Assembly (NCBI GenBank): GCA_949751835.1
Contig: CATKHK010000022.1
Location: 186,001-250,000 of the forward strand
Direction: 5' to 3'
DNA: 64,000 nt
DNA from: Blepharisma japonicum
Taxonomy: Eukaryota > Ciliophora > Heterotrichea > Heterotrichida > Blepharismidae
In this document: piece after piece, positions 53,631 through 64,000 of the stretch
Layout of the letters: the number at the start of each line of letters is the position of its first letter
Numbering within the stretch: the stretch's first letter is position 1
The notes under the pieces: model-generated
What the model saw: the letters and a program-made list of their open reading frames with translations, nothing else
Database searches by the model: none
Told to the model about the DNA's origin: nothing
Program-made: the position numbers and the translations under genes

Positions 53631-55448
53631 ATGTCTGAAAAAGAGGTTTCGGATATACTTGAAGAGCTGAAAACATCTAATCTCACATTAGAAAATTTTG
53701 ATGACTGGATCAACAGACTTAAAGAGCGCTATAAGTCTAACCCAGATTTCAAGAATTCTAAGAGCGATACGTTGTGTAAAGAATTTTTTCAGAAATCAAT
53801 ACACTTGGCGAAAGGTCTATTGAATCTAAATTATGCACAAGAAGCTTCTAGAATTATTGAGACCATACAGCCATTTTATGAGGACTCAGGATACCCTGCT
53901 CCTTCAATTGAAGCTTTTGATAATAAAAATGACGAAGAAAAAGTAAAATGACGGAATTATGCGAATTATCTGAAAAATCAGTTTGAAATCGATCCAGAGC
54001 TGATCACAAAACGAGAAAAATGAAAAAAAATATATGTAAGTAGTAAATCCCTCATAGAAGATGCACCTAAAGCACAAATTGAAAGTAGACGGGCCAGTGA
54101 GATAAATATTTTACCTCCAGTTTCAGATAAAGAATTAACTTTGAAGATTCCATCACAAAGGAAAATTATCCCATTACCACCCCAAGGTCGTCGAAGATCT
54201 ACTGTAAGAAAAGTGCCTCTTATCTCACCTTTGGGTGAGGATTTTGGTTTTACCGATGTAAATAATCGCAACCATGTTGAAGAATTTTTTAAGGTGGAAA
54301 AACAAGCCGAAAATATTTTTGTCAGACCTCGCCGGCAAAGTTCAGTTGGAAATTTGAGGAAATTGCCTGAATTAAGGGGAAGCCCAGTGGGCAAAAACAC
54401 AGGAATAGTCCACCCTGTACATAAAAAATTTAACTCAGAAGTATTCAGCCCAGTTCGTGGTTTACTTTCGCCAGACGAACATATGGATTATTATTCAAAC
54501 AATCATGACTTCAGCAATGCTGCAGATTATGCTGAATACCAAAGGATTAATGAAATTATGGGTACTCAAACCCAATATATTAGCTCGAATCAAAATGCCG
54601 CTTTTTCTCAGGGTAATCTTAGCGATAATACTCCATACACTTTAATCCCTGATGACCCAAGAACACCTTCTTCTTCAGGAATCTCTCGATCAAGCACCGA
54701 TTCAACTAATAATTCTCAACCGAAAAAATATGGAGACTTAAGCAGTGCTGCTCTTGCAATTCAAAGCGTTGCGCGACGCTTGAAATGCAGTCTTAAGTAT
54801 AAAAACAGCAGAGCTTGCAAGAGGCTATGTCCTCATTATTTAACTTATGGCAGGAAAATAATCAATGGAGAGTTGTATTTTATTACGATTACTAAAGAAG
54901 AAAAACATGAAATTGCTATGAAGGAGCTCAGATGAGTCTATTATAACACAAAATCAAATGAAAATAACGTTTTACTGCAAGCAGAACCTTTGACATCAAA
55001 TGTACCTAAGCCTAAATACACATGCTATACAGTTAACGAAATATGCTGTTTTCTAGGCATTAATAGCCTTGAGAATTTAGATGAAAATCAGGCAAGGCAG
55101 CTGATGGAAGCTGTAAAGATTGAAGGAGGAGTAGTAATTATTAATCAAGAAGAGCCAGCAAAAGAGCCGAAAAAGAGGCTTATATTTAGAGGAAAATCCA
55201 AATTGAGGACTGAGGAAATATACTTTATTCGAGCTTATATTATTGAATATGAAGATAATTTGGAAAAGATCCTGCTTAGCGCACAGTCACCAAATAATAA
55301 GAAAGAAATTTTATTGGAGCCAAGATACCTTATGGAAGGATTTAAATTCAAAACAAAAGACATTTTGATAAGTTCGATATCCAAAATTATCGAATTTTTG
55401 TGAATAGATGAAGGGATGATCAAGATTGATCTTCCTAGCAAACAATAG
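53631..55448 (+). CDS. IQ-motif protein, otherwise unknown
   Basis: 605 residues from ATG 53631 to TAG 55446, TGA=Trp at several sites. An IQ calmodulin-binding motif lies at about residue 375-395 (AALAIQSVARRLKCSLKYK). The first 100 residues are helical; the middle is disordered, basic and Ser/Pro-rich (RRRSTVRKVP, RPRRQSSVG), with many possible phosphorylation sites. The last 200 residues look folded and repeat-like (LYFITITKEEKHEIAMKEL, then GGVVIINQ...). Function not recognised; calmodulin binding is inferred from the motif. Confidence 0.75.
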
Positions 55449-55560
55449 GTTACATTTTTGGCTTGGTAATAATTATATTTATGACAATATTTAAGTTATA
55501 ATTATAATCTCTAATTTTATCTTAATTTTGATTTGTGAAACTCCTAACATCATCCTCATA

Positions 55561-56170
55561 CTAAATAAAAAATACAGCATCAGTTTGCACTAAACGAATA
55601 CAATAAGATAGCAGCCCCGCATTAATTGTATAAACAAATGATTCCATTACACACATAACTATTCCATATTCTGCTGCTCTCCCTGACTTGTCTTGTAATA
55701 TTGGAATTCGAGCCCATCCATCAAAAGCGCCATATGGCAAGCAGCTCGCCAAAATATACAAAATAACTAAAATAACTGCTCCAATCTTGAATTTCCTAAG
55801 ATGACTACTATCTCTTTTGGCAACCCCATAATAGCCCCAAAAGAAAGTGAAAGTCCCAAGCGTCATCCCAATTATCAAATTCAGAAAAGTAAAAAGAATA
55901 TTGATACCTGGTAAAATTGTGCTTGAAAGTACTATAGTAGTTATAACGTTTTTGAATAAAACAACTGCTAGTAAAATTCAACTAATGTAAAGCTTTTTGA
56001 TTAATGCTTTCTCATTTCCTTGGAAATCGCTTAATTTAAAATGAATAAGTTTGAAGCAGGGTGGGAAATTGTAGTCATGCCAATCAATGTGGCTATTGTG
56101 CTCGGAAATTGCTAAGATCAATATTACTGCTGGAAAAATTTGATGATAGCTTGCTACCGATAGCTTTCAT
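55561..56170 (-). CDS. SCAMP-family secretory carrier membrane protein
   Basis: 197 residues from two exons: ATG 56170, a 14-codon first exon, a 16-nt intron (56112-56127), then the rest to TAG 55561. DWHDYNFPPCFKLIHF matches the NWPPFFPIIHHDI segment before the first helix of SCAMPs. Four hydrophobic helices follow (WILLAVVLFKNVITTIVL; FTFLNLIIGMTLGTFTFFW; IGAVILVILYILASCL; GIVMCVMESFVYTINAGLL) with GYYGVAKRDSS at the WYRPLYxAFR position. TGA=Trp at 55998 region (YISW). The N-terminal NPF-rich part of animal SCAMPs is absent, as in small SCAMP5-like forms. Likely in Golgi-endosome recycling. Confidence 0.8.
56112..56127 (-). other. 16-nt intron
   Basis: GTAATATTGATCTTAG on the minus strand; it changes frame and links the only available ATG to the SCAMP core. 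Confidence 0.85.
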
Positions 56171-56991
56171 AGCTAGGCTGGCCATTTATGTTAATTTGTT
56201 TTATAGCTCGAATAGGACAAGTCTAATGGCAATATTGTTGTAAGAGTTTCAGCTTTATATCCTTAGATGGAGAATTATTTATTCTGATAAAGATCATTTC
56301 ACATTTTTGAAATATTGATAGGATAAGACTTTAATTCATTATATAGGATAAAGACTAATGGCTGATATATATATATTTATAAATTTCAAGAGCTATTCAG
56401 GTTTCTAACTGCATAAGTAGAGATATTAATTAAATAGCATTTAGAAATAATATTTGCACTGTAACTAATGAGGTTTATTACGTCATTTTCTTGCTGCATG
56501 ACTTTCTTGCAAGGTAATATATTTTCTTATTGAAAAGACTGACTTGATCTAAGGAAATTTGAATTATTTATGTCTCTAATGCTCTAATGGTCCCTTTTAT
56601 TTCTTTTAATGCAAAATAGAATACAAATAATTGAGAATTAAGATATTTTAAGATATGGCCAGTTGCATGAAATTATATGAAATTTTATTAGCAAAAGCTT
56701 ATTTGAGTCATAGGAGTTTCCAATAGATAATATATAAATTAATATCCAAATTATTCGCTATTCTAGAGGAAAAGGAAAACTAGTACTGTTAGATATATGT
56801 AAATCGTTATGATAAAATTAAATAATGATAAAATGCTAAATAAATAAGAGTTGCTGTCTTTAGTTTTAACGATATAAGCAATTCTCATACCAGATTTTTA
56901 TAGTCAAAGATTATTCTTGAGATTATGAATTTACTAATTAAAATATATATTGGCTTTTACCAATCTATGGAGATAAACAAACATCATTAAA
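56171..56991. other. intergenic region, 821 nt, AT-rich
   Basis: The largest spacer after 38 kb. No open frame, RNA or repeat of note; a short TA run (ATATATATATAT) at about 56366-56378. Confidence 0.5.
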
Positions 56992-59736
56992 ATGTCTAGT
57001 CCCAATAACTATAGTTCATTGAATTTTGGGGTTTTCTCAGTAAAGCACCAAAAATCATTGCCCCTTATCATCAACAAGAACAAAAGCATTAGAATCAAAT
57101 TTTCAGCCACACCAAACTCAGCACAGGCAAGTCCAATTTTTTCGTCTAAAACTATAAAGCGAAGGTCTGTAACTAGAGAAAATACCCGCAATGTGATTGA
57201 AGAGCCACCTGAAAGGTTATTATCTAAGGGAAGTATGGAATTTTATCCAGGGCCTCTTGGTGCTCAAGCTAGACTTGAGTTTTTTGAATCATATAAAAAT
57301 ATTCGAAATCAGTCTGAAAGAACCCAATTTGAAAATCTTGAAGAAAATCCAAATTTAGCTTACTTAGAAAAAATTGATAAAGGACGATTAAGCCCAAATC
57401 CATTTGGAATTATCAGGAGAAAAGGTCCAGAAGCTGCAATTGATATTAACCATTATAGTATGGGCGACCATTATGCTCGAGCTTTTTCAAGAGGATTAAA
57501 TCATTATAGAGAATTAGAAAGACTAGACCTAGGCTCAAATCGGCTCACAGAAAGTGGAAGCGTAAAAATCTTAAAAAATCTTCAAGATAAAAACGTAAAA
57601 AAACTGAGTTTAGCTGACAATACCATAGGGATTAAATCAATAACCAAAATCATCGAGCTCACTTCAAGGCAGAATTCTAAACTTAAACATATCAATTTAG
57701 AAAAAACAAAACTCGGAGATCATGCTGCAATTGAATTATGTAAGCATTTAACAGAAAATAAGACTGTGACCAAGCTTAATTTAGCTTACAATAACCTTAG
57801 CTCAAAGTCAGCAGCAGCTATAAAAGAAATGATAAGGTACAATACTAGTATAAAGAGTCTTGATTTTCATTGAAATAGCTTAAGATGCACTGGAGCACTG
57901 GAGATTTTTGAAGCATTATATCAGAATGATTGCATTAAACAGCTGGATTTATCATGAAATGCAATGGGAAGATATGAAAATTTAGATGTAGCCCAGGCAA
58001 TCTCAAAGGCATTAAGAATAAATACTGTCCTCAGACATCTCGATCTTTCACATAACAATTTCAAGGAAGAAGAATGCAAAACTATTGGAGAAGGATTAAG
58101 CGAAAATCATGATTTGCTTGGAATTCATATGCTTGGCAACGACTGTTATATTGACTCAAAAGGCTTTATTGTCTCAACAGCATACTCTGGGAAGCTTGAA
58201 CAAGGCCATTTCTTTCACCGAATTCTCGAGTATAAGAAAAATAAAGCCCCTCAAAAAGGTGCCACAATGAATTGTTGGATCTGTGAGAAATGGGTTGAAA
58301 CATCATTTATATGGGTCCCAGGCAGATCTGGAGAAGCCAAAAACGAGCCCATTTTCTTGCATTTAGAATGCGATGACTACGAGCCCCAACTAATGGATAA
58401 GCTTCCAAACAACTCTTATCAGCTATCTCGATCAGTTCCTCCAGGTTCTATCAAATTTTTTTACAGCGATTTAAATGGCCCTATGAAGTCTGATGATTTT
58501 AAAATAAAATACCTAGACCAGCCTTTTAAAAGTAAACTTCACTATGGAGAAGGCTACACAGAAACAGTCAATATCCACGCTGTAAATATTAGAATTGTAG
58601 TTGGAGAAGTATATGGAGTTAATGACTCTTTTAATGTAAAACCAAGAACTCTAGGAAGAGTGTATCAACCGCCAGTTGAAGAATTAGAAAGGATTCCATG
58701 GAATATCCCAATATCTTTATTTAAAGATTACAAATTCGATTCAGAGGACATTCTAAATGAATGTTTTGAATTTGATTGGAGATATTCAAGACTTGCAAAT
58801 TTTGTTAAAAATCCAACTGATCAAGAAGCGGTTAGGAATATTTTGAAAAAATATTACGTGTATATAAAAGAAACTTATAAAAATTTGTCAGCTTACGGAG
58901 GTTCTGAAATTTTTTCTATAGGAACAAATGTTTTGACAGATTTTCTTAATCAATGCCATCTTATCGACAATTTTTATGGGGCAAGTGATATGGGAGTCAA
59001 CTGGAACTCTGCAATAGTGCCTAAAGAAAAAGGCCAAGTTTATAATCCTGGTAGCACCCTAGTAAGATATGAATTTATGGAAATCCTGGTCAGGGTTGCT
59101 AATGATCGATTTTTAAGAAATAAAATATGCACAAATATTGCAGACTCTGTCCAAAAAATTTTTAATGACAACTTATTGAAGATTATAACCCAAATGGATA
59201 CAAATATATGAAGAGACCAAAAATACCTTTGCGAAGAGGTCGATTTGGTGCTAAAAGCCCACAAACCAATATTAGACGCAATTTACAAAAAATACAGTGG
59301 CAAAAAAACTCTTCCTGGGCAGAGAGTATTTATGTGCCTTGACGAATTTCGAAGTCTATGCAATGAAGGTGGGCTTGTCAATGATAATTTTGCAAGCAGA
59401 GAAATAGATCTTTGCTTTAATTTAGCAATGATGACTCAGGTCGATGAATTATACAAGAAAAGGCATATTGAGATGAGCTTTGTAGAGTTTTTAGAAGCAC
59501 TTTGCAGAGCCTTCGATATGTCTAGCATTGTTAACGTTGAATTAATAGTGCTTGAAGAAGAAAAACATCTATTTGATTCCAATAACCAAAATCTTCCTCT
59601 ACACAAAAAGGTGGAAGGTGGGATCCAAAGTCTAATCAGACTTTGCCCTGATGCAGTTCGCAGCTCTTTTGTATACCCGACCGAAGAAACGTACAAGAAA
59701 ATGATGTACAGGCCGAAATCAAAGGCACCTAATTAA
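56992..59736 (+). CDS. leucine-rich repeat protein with C-terminal EF-hand-like region
   Basis: 914 residues, three or more TGA=Trp. After a basic disordered start, residues about 175-380 hold ribonuclease-inhibitor-type LRRs (LERLDLGSNRLTESGSVKIL, VKKLSLADNTIGIKSITKI, LKHINLEKTKLGDHAAIEL, VTKLNLAYNNLSSKSAAAI, LRHLDLSHNNFKEEECKTI). The middle has a small Cys/Trp motif (MNCWICEKWVETSFIW). The C-terminal 400 residues are helical with EF-hand-like spacing but no perfect loop that I can see. Proteins of this layout are common in ciliates and flagellates; a cytoskeletal/ciliary role is a guess. Confidence 0.8.
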
Positions 59737-59776
59737 TTTATGCTAAATATTTTTGAGAAAAGTTTGTTAGCTAGTC

Positions 59777-60070
59777 TTACTTCTTTTTCTTTTCTTCAAT
59801 AATGAATGTCTTACATCTCTTGATGACTTTAAGCCTTCTAACCTTCGATTTAGTGCACTCAAGTCTGAGAACGACTTTCTTTGTAGTTTTAGCCTTTTTC
59901 CTAAAAATAGGCTTGGTCTGGCCACCATATCCTTTTTGTTTTAAGTCATATCTGCGCCTTCCTTGTGCCAAGCTGGATTCTTTTCCTTTCTTGTATTGGG
60001 TGACTTTATGGACGGTGTGAGTCTTCAACTTAGGACAATAAGTCCTGATTGTTTTCGGCATCTTCACCAT
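59777..60070 (-). CDS. RPL36A: 60S ribosomal protein eL42 (L44/L36a) with altered zinc-ligand positions
   Basis: 97 residues from ATG 60070 ([13 protein letters not shown]). The core is nearly invariant: [36 protein letters not shown] and [19 protein letters not shown]. The GGQTKPIF loop contacts the E-site tRNA. Eukaryotic members carry two C-x2-C pairs that bind zinc; here YCPKLK has Leu, and LECTKSK has Ser, at the second Cys of each pair. The GQ-rich end of other species is replaced by EEKKKK and the protein is slightly short (usual about 105). Confidence 0.92.
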   Translation of the reverse strand: MVKMPKTIRTYCPKLKTHTVHKVTQYKKGKESSLAQGRRRYDLKQKGYGGQTKPIFRKKAKTTKKVVLRLECTKSKVRRLKVIKRCKTFIIEEKKKK

Positions 60071-60204
60071 TTTCACCACTAATTATAAAGCTTTTACCTT
60101 TAGCCTACTTAAATGGTACCATAGCCTGTTAGCAATAGCAGTTTGAATAGAGATTATAAGGAATCCACTGGAGATTAAAATTCATATTAATAAATTTTTC
60201 AAAA

Positions 60205-61518
60205 ATGATAAGTCTATGCGAAGTCTGTGGAAATGAAGCTATTTTTCTTTGTAAGTGTAGGAACGGGAAATTCTGCAAGCCACATATGGACAGACATAAA
60301 TCAGAGCCTGGGAATCACCAAGCTGTAGCTATATCAGAAGCACAGGAACCCCAAAAGCCAGGGAAAAAATCTGTTTCATTTAACAGAAATAATGATTCGT
60401 CACAAGGAGGTGACAATTCTAGATCAGGGCATCAGCTCTCAGAAAAGGAGTTGAGAAAACAAGTGGTCCGTGCCACTTTGGAGAGAGAAATGAACAAAAT
60501 AATAAAATTCAGAGAAGACACTTTGGAATGTATTGATTCGCAGCAAGAAAGCTATATAAGACAAATTATTGCGGATACTAAAAATCTGACTTCTGCTTTT
60601 GTTCAAGAGATTTCTGCGAAAGAAGCAATGCTTATTAGTGCACTTAACGAATTAGATAAGCCAGGAGAAATCCCTGCGGGGAACGCTATTATAGAACGCA
60701 CTAAGGAGCTGAAAGAGCCTGAAGAATGTCTGATACAGTGCTCTGGAGAAGTTAAAGAAGTAATTTTTGAAATCAGGGATTTTATGACTATTGAGATGGG
60801 GTGGGCTGCAAATCCAGTTATAGAGGAAATTAAAACGTATTATCAACAAAATCAAGCAGTAATTCCATTAAAAATGAAGGATTTATTCCAAAAAATTGTT
60901 TCTGAAAAGCATTACACACTCAAAAAAGTGAATTTAAATAAAGCTAAAATTGGAAAAGAAGGACTTCCTCACCTGGTAAAGGTACTTTCTCTATTACCAC
61001 AAATAGAAATTCTGAAATTAGGCAGTAATGGGTTAGGATCTGATGGCGCAGAACCATTGGCAGAAGCATTAAGTAAACTTACTAAGCTTCAAAAGCTTAT
61101 TTTATTTGATAATGATTTAAGAGGAAGTGGGATCCAAGCAATGTCTTCTGCTTTGCAGGATCTCAAAGAGTTACAAGTATTAAGTCTTGCAAAAAATTCC
61201 CTTGGAGCTACTGGAGCCAGGCATATATGTTTGGTCCTTCAAGGAATGTCAAGGCTTAAAGAAATTGATTTAGATTATAACGGCTTGGGAGCTGAAGGCG
61301 CAAGATATTTAGCTGGAGCTCTACCTAAAATGACACATTTAAAGACTTTGAAACTAAGAAATAATAACTTGGGAGATGACAGTGTGAAATTTTTGAAAGG
61401 CGCATTAGGCAGAATGAATAAGCTTGAGCTGCTGAAGCTCGAAAATAATCCTATGGGAAATGATGAAAAGAGAACTTTGCAAAATGTGGTGAGACCTGGA
61501 TGCAAGGTTGAGTTTTAA
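60205..61518 (+). CDS. B-box-like zinc finger plus leucine-rich repeat protein
   Basis: 437 residues. N-terminal finger of B-box spacing: CEVCGNEAIFLCKCRNGKFC, then PHMDRHKSEPGNHQAV, giving C-x2-C...C-x-C...C-x2-H...H...H. A helical stretch (about 90-250) precedes six RNI-type LRRs (IEILKLGSNGLGSDGAEPL, LQKLILFDNDLRGSGIQAM, LQVLSLAKNSLGATGARHI, LKEIDLDYNGLGAEGARYL, LKTLKLRNNNLGDDSVKFL). No TGA needed. B-box/coiled-coil without a RING suggests a scaffold. Target unknown. Confidence 0.85.
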   Translation: MISLCEVCGNEAIFLCKCRNGKFCKPHMDRHKSEPGNHQAVAISEAQEPQKPGKKSVSFNRNNDSSQGGDNSRSGHQLSEKELRKQVVRATLEREMNKIIKFREDTLECIDSQQESYIRQIIADTKNLTSAFVQEISAKEAMLISALNELDKPGEIPAGNAIIERTKELKEPEECLIQCSGEVKEVIFEIRDFMTIEMGWAANPVIEEIKTYYQQNQAVIPLKMKDLFQKIVSEKHYTLKKVNLNKAKIGKEGLPHLVKVLSLLPQIEILKLGSNGLGSDGAEPLAEALSKLTKLQKLILFDNDLRGSGIQAMSSALQDLKELQVLSLAKNSLGATGARHICLVLQGMSRLKEIDLDYNGLGAEGARYLAGALPKMTHLKTLKLRNNNLGDDSVKFLKGALGRMNKLELLKLENNPMGNDEKRTLQNVVRPGCKVEF

Positions 61519-61771
61519 ATATTTTGTTTAAAATTAAATATTATGAAATATATGTATCTTGTGCTTAAATATATAATCTAAACTATTAACTATAAAAAAC
61601 TTTTGACCCAATGTCTATTGCATCTAGTAATTGACAAATTTTAAAGCTTTAAAAGATCATTAAATAATAATTAAACAATAAATTTTAATTAAAATTAGAT
61701 CATAATTTAATTTTCAATTTTGAATTAAAAATTTCAGTCCCCACTATTCCGTTATAATTATTTCAAACGAG

Positions 61772-62710
61772 ATGAATTTAAAAAGTCTTAATTCCTTAGA
61801 AGATAAAGAAAATTTAGACTTTCGAGGAAAACATCACGATCTCCCCTCCACAAACCGTTCCTTTGGCTCTGACCTTACACGTATTCCCCTTCAAATTCGA
61901 GACATTGACAAAGAAGATGAATCAGATCCCCAAAGACTAGGAGACTACGCCAAAGACATTTTCTCCTACCTTCATACCATAGAGCAGCGATGCACTCCAC
62001 AATATGGATACATGAGATCTCAGCGCGATATTAGTGAAAAAATGCGAGCCATCCTTATAGATTGACTTGTTGAGGTCCATCACAAATTCAAACTTTTGCC
62101 TGAAACACTTTTCTTGACTATCAACATAATTGATAGATTTCTTGAAAAAGAAATTATTCCAAGAAACCAACTCCAGCTAATTGGAGTCACTTCTATGCTG
62201 ATTGCGTCAAAATTTGAAGAAATTTATGCCCCAGAAATCAAGGATTTTGTGTATATAAGCGATAAAAGTTGCTCAAAAGAAGAAATAATTAGAATGGAAA
62301 GTGAAATGTTGAGGGTCCTTGATTTTAATATTACAACTGTCAGTCCTTTGAGATTTTTAGAAAGATATGCAAGAATTTCTAGCATAAGTGAAAGAGGCTA
62401 CAACATGGCTAGATACTTCGTTGAGCTTTCAACTATTGAATATAAAATGCTGAGGTACAAAGCATCAATTCTTGCTGCTTCTGCAATTTATCTTGCAAAT
62501 AAAATTCAAGGATGTCAAACTGTGTGGCCACAGTCACTTGTAGAAAATTCTCCTTATAAAGAATCAGAACTAAAACCATGTGCAAGAGATCTCTGTATGC
62601 TTGTTCAAGGTGCTGAAAAGTGCAGCTTGCAAGCAATTAGAAAAAAATATTCTCAGCCTGCATATTTAGAAGTAGCTAAAATTGTAATTATATCCCAACC
62701 ACACAAGTAA
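61772..62710 (+). CDS. B-type cyclin
   Basis: 312 residues; TGA at 62063 is the Trp of the cyclin-box MRAILIDW-LVEVHHKFKLL. Then TLFLTINIIDRFLEK, LQLIGVTSMLIASKFEE and IYAPEIKDFVYISD, all standard mitotic cyclin B residues including the Arg and Lys/Glu of the CDK contact (MRxIL, K-F-EE). The C-terminal cyclin fold follows (SPLRFLERYARI, ASILAASAIYLANKI). A canonical RxxLxxxxN destruction box is not evident in the 75-residue N terminus; RIPLQIRDI is the nearest. Partner: CDK1-type kinase driving mitosis. Confidence 0.95.
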
Positions 62711-62885
62711 TCACTTAGGTGTAACTTAACGTACAAATTAATGAATTTACTATAATTTTTATTAATATTACTAATTCCGAATTTATTAATTTATTCACCA
62801 ATTCATTTATTTTAATTAAAATTTCAGTTATACTAACAAATCAATTAATTTCATTAAAATCATCTTGGTCCAAGATTTCTTATAA

Positions 62886-63497
62886 CTAACTTTTGGTTTT
62901 TTTAACTGATAAAAGAGTCAATGCATGAAGCACTGAACTTGGCATTGTTTTTGGCTTATCAGTTTTGTATTTACAAAATTTATGATTTAAATCTTCATTT
63001 CGGTGCTCCAGAGCAAAACACTCGGAGCAAAACCTCTTTGAAGGGCACCCGACGCATCAGCCTGTTGCTTTTTTAGCACAGTTTGCGCATCGAAATTGGT
63101 CTAAAAGTACATAGACCTTATCCATGGAATTGAATGAAGATCTTGTACTGTTTCTACTGCCTGAGTCAATGATTTCTCTTTGGTCCTTTTTGTTTTCAAT
63201 CTGAATTTTACCAAAATGTGATAAAGGTTCAGCATTTATAGGTGGCTCTATAGGTGAAATTTCATCTAGAGTTATGTAATTTATGTCCTTTTTTTCTTCA
63301 CTCTCTTGGTTATTTTCAGAGTTATTCTCAAAAATTTTTGGTGATAAAATATCAATTGATTCCTCTTCTCTTCCTCTACCTACTGAAGTTAAATTATTTG
63401 AAGCTGTTTGAGAGCGAATTAATTCTGGTTCAGATACTTTGTTTGCTCTACCTCTTGCACAGCAAGAAGGAAGAATTTTATTAATCCAACTTTCCAT
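62886..63497 (-). CDS. small Cys/His zinc-finger (B-box-like) protein
   Basis: 203 residues from ATG 63497 to TAG 62886; one TGA=Trp (KKATGW-CVGC) opens the C-terminal finger. The finger at about residues 135-175 reads CANCAKKATGW, CVGCPSKRFCSECFALEHR, then LNHKF, with C-x2-C, C-x2-C, C-x2-C and two His: a B-box-like layout related to the one in the LRR gene at 60.2 kb. The N-terminal half is acidic, Ser-rich and disordered, and begins MESWINKILPSCCARG with a CC pair that could be acylated. No enzymatic domain seen. Confidence 0.75.
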
Positions 63498-64000
63498 ATT
63501 GCATTGAATTATTTTTGTTTTTGTAAACTTTGAGATTTATATTATTTATATCACATCTATAATTATTTTGATTTTGTATAGAAATATGATGATTTTTATT
63601 TTTTCACTAACTAAATTTACGGTTTCTTATCATTATCTTTATATCAATGATATTTGCAGATTTAAATGACATAAAAAATTTTTGTGAATTATATTGGAAG
63701 AAGAAAAAGCATTCCATAGGATGACTGGCTTTGTAGAATTAAGGCCAAACTTCTTTTAGAAACAGTAATTAACTAAGCACTGCTACTGGCCTTACCACTC
63801 TATTAGGAGTAAATTAGAGAATATTCTCCACAATTTATATTTTTGCTTAATACATAATAAGTGATACGCATATTTAATTTGTAAATAAAAGAAAATTCGT
63901 TTTAATACCACACATAAAATGATAGGAGAATGCAATCAGTCTTCTCAGTGACGCTGTGAATTAAAGTGTGGAGTTGAGTTGCGATAATAGCCTAGAAAAT
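63498..64000. other. intergenic, AT-rich, to window end
   Basis: No frame, RNA or repeat supported; the last 100 nt may approach another gene. Confidence 0.5.

Noticed and set aside
1-64000. UAA/UAG as glutamine (Paramecium/Tetrahymena or Condylostoma-like code)
   Set aside because: All well-conserved genes end at UAA/UAG where homologues end, and internal UAA/UAG in genes fall inside 15-16-nt introns.
1-64000. Bacterial or mitochondrial (code 4) origin suggested by UGA=Trp
   Set aside because: Spliceosomal-type introns, eukaryotic nuclear gene families and eukaryotic tRNA/ribosomal genes exclude it.
1-64000. CRISPR arrays, transposons, telomeric repeats
   Set aside because: Looked for direct-repeat/spacer patterns, transposase domains and C4A3-like repeats; none seen.

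Overview
The window reads as macronuclear DNA of a heterotrich ciliate, most likely Blepharisma or a close relative. Three observations support this. (1) In-frame TGA sits where conserved families have tryptophan: Rab geranylgeranyltransferase beta, cyclin B (DWLVE), Aurora kinase (DFGW), ATG3, DYRK and others. Every gene called here ends in TAA or TAG. (2) Introns are minute: twelve are supported, ten of 15 nt and two of 16 nt, all GTA...AG, and every 15-nt intron has A at position 10. (3) DNA is AT-rich and gene-dense with short intergenic spacers. UGA=Trp with 15-16-nt introns is published for Blepharisma; the genus assignment is an inference from that.

Layout: 1-6.2 kb holds a 5'-truncated NEK kinase, a RabGGTase beta subunit, a tRNA-Met(CAT), a small orphan gene, a C2HC/coiled-coil protein and a probably lipid-anchored MAP3K-like kinase. 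6.9-13.7 kb holds an AXDND1-like axonemal dynein light chain domain protein, then on the minus strand a MYND-finger/Aurora-type kinase fusion and an RBR ubiquitin ligase; both minus-strand genes contain a one-base frame break. 14.2-21.1 kb is one 2285-residue surface protein (Notch-like cysteine repeats, beta-helix, multipass membrane domain). 21.3-27.1 kb holds small genes: two CDGSH iron-sulfur proteins, a TTP-like CCCH protein, a MADS-box-like factor and a CK1 kinase. 27.2-33.1 kb is a 1945-residue type I membrane protein built of tandem beta-sandwich-like modules. 33.2-44 kb holds a PI31-like proteasome regulator, an SK-like channel with an odd pore, a kinase with DFN for DFG, a trichocyst-matrix-like secreted coiled-coil protein, a TMEM8/PGAP6 homologue and an ankyrin-AGC kinase. 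44.4-64 kb holds an R2R3 Myb factor, a DYRK kinase, a pseudokinase, a DOT1-like methyltransferase, a ubiquitin E2, ATG3, an IQ protein, a SCAMP, two LRR proteins, ribosomal protein eL42, cyclin B and a B-box-like protein.

There is no operon logic, as expected for a eukaryote. The content leans towards signalling (eight protein kinase-fold genes of about 38), ubiquitin/autophagy (RBR E3, E2, ATG3, PI31) and Rab/secretory traffic (RabGGTase beta, SCAMP). Reading TGA as Trp and removing the tiny introns merges many apparent fragments into full-length genes. No promoter or terminator motif could be supported from the sequence, apart from the T-run after the tRNA. No CRISPR, rRNA or recognisable transposon was seen.
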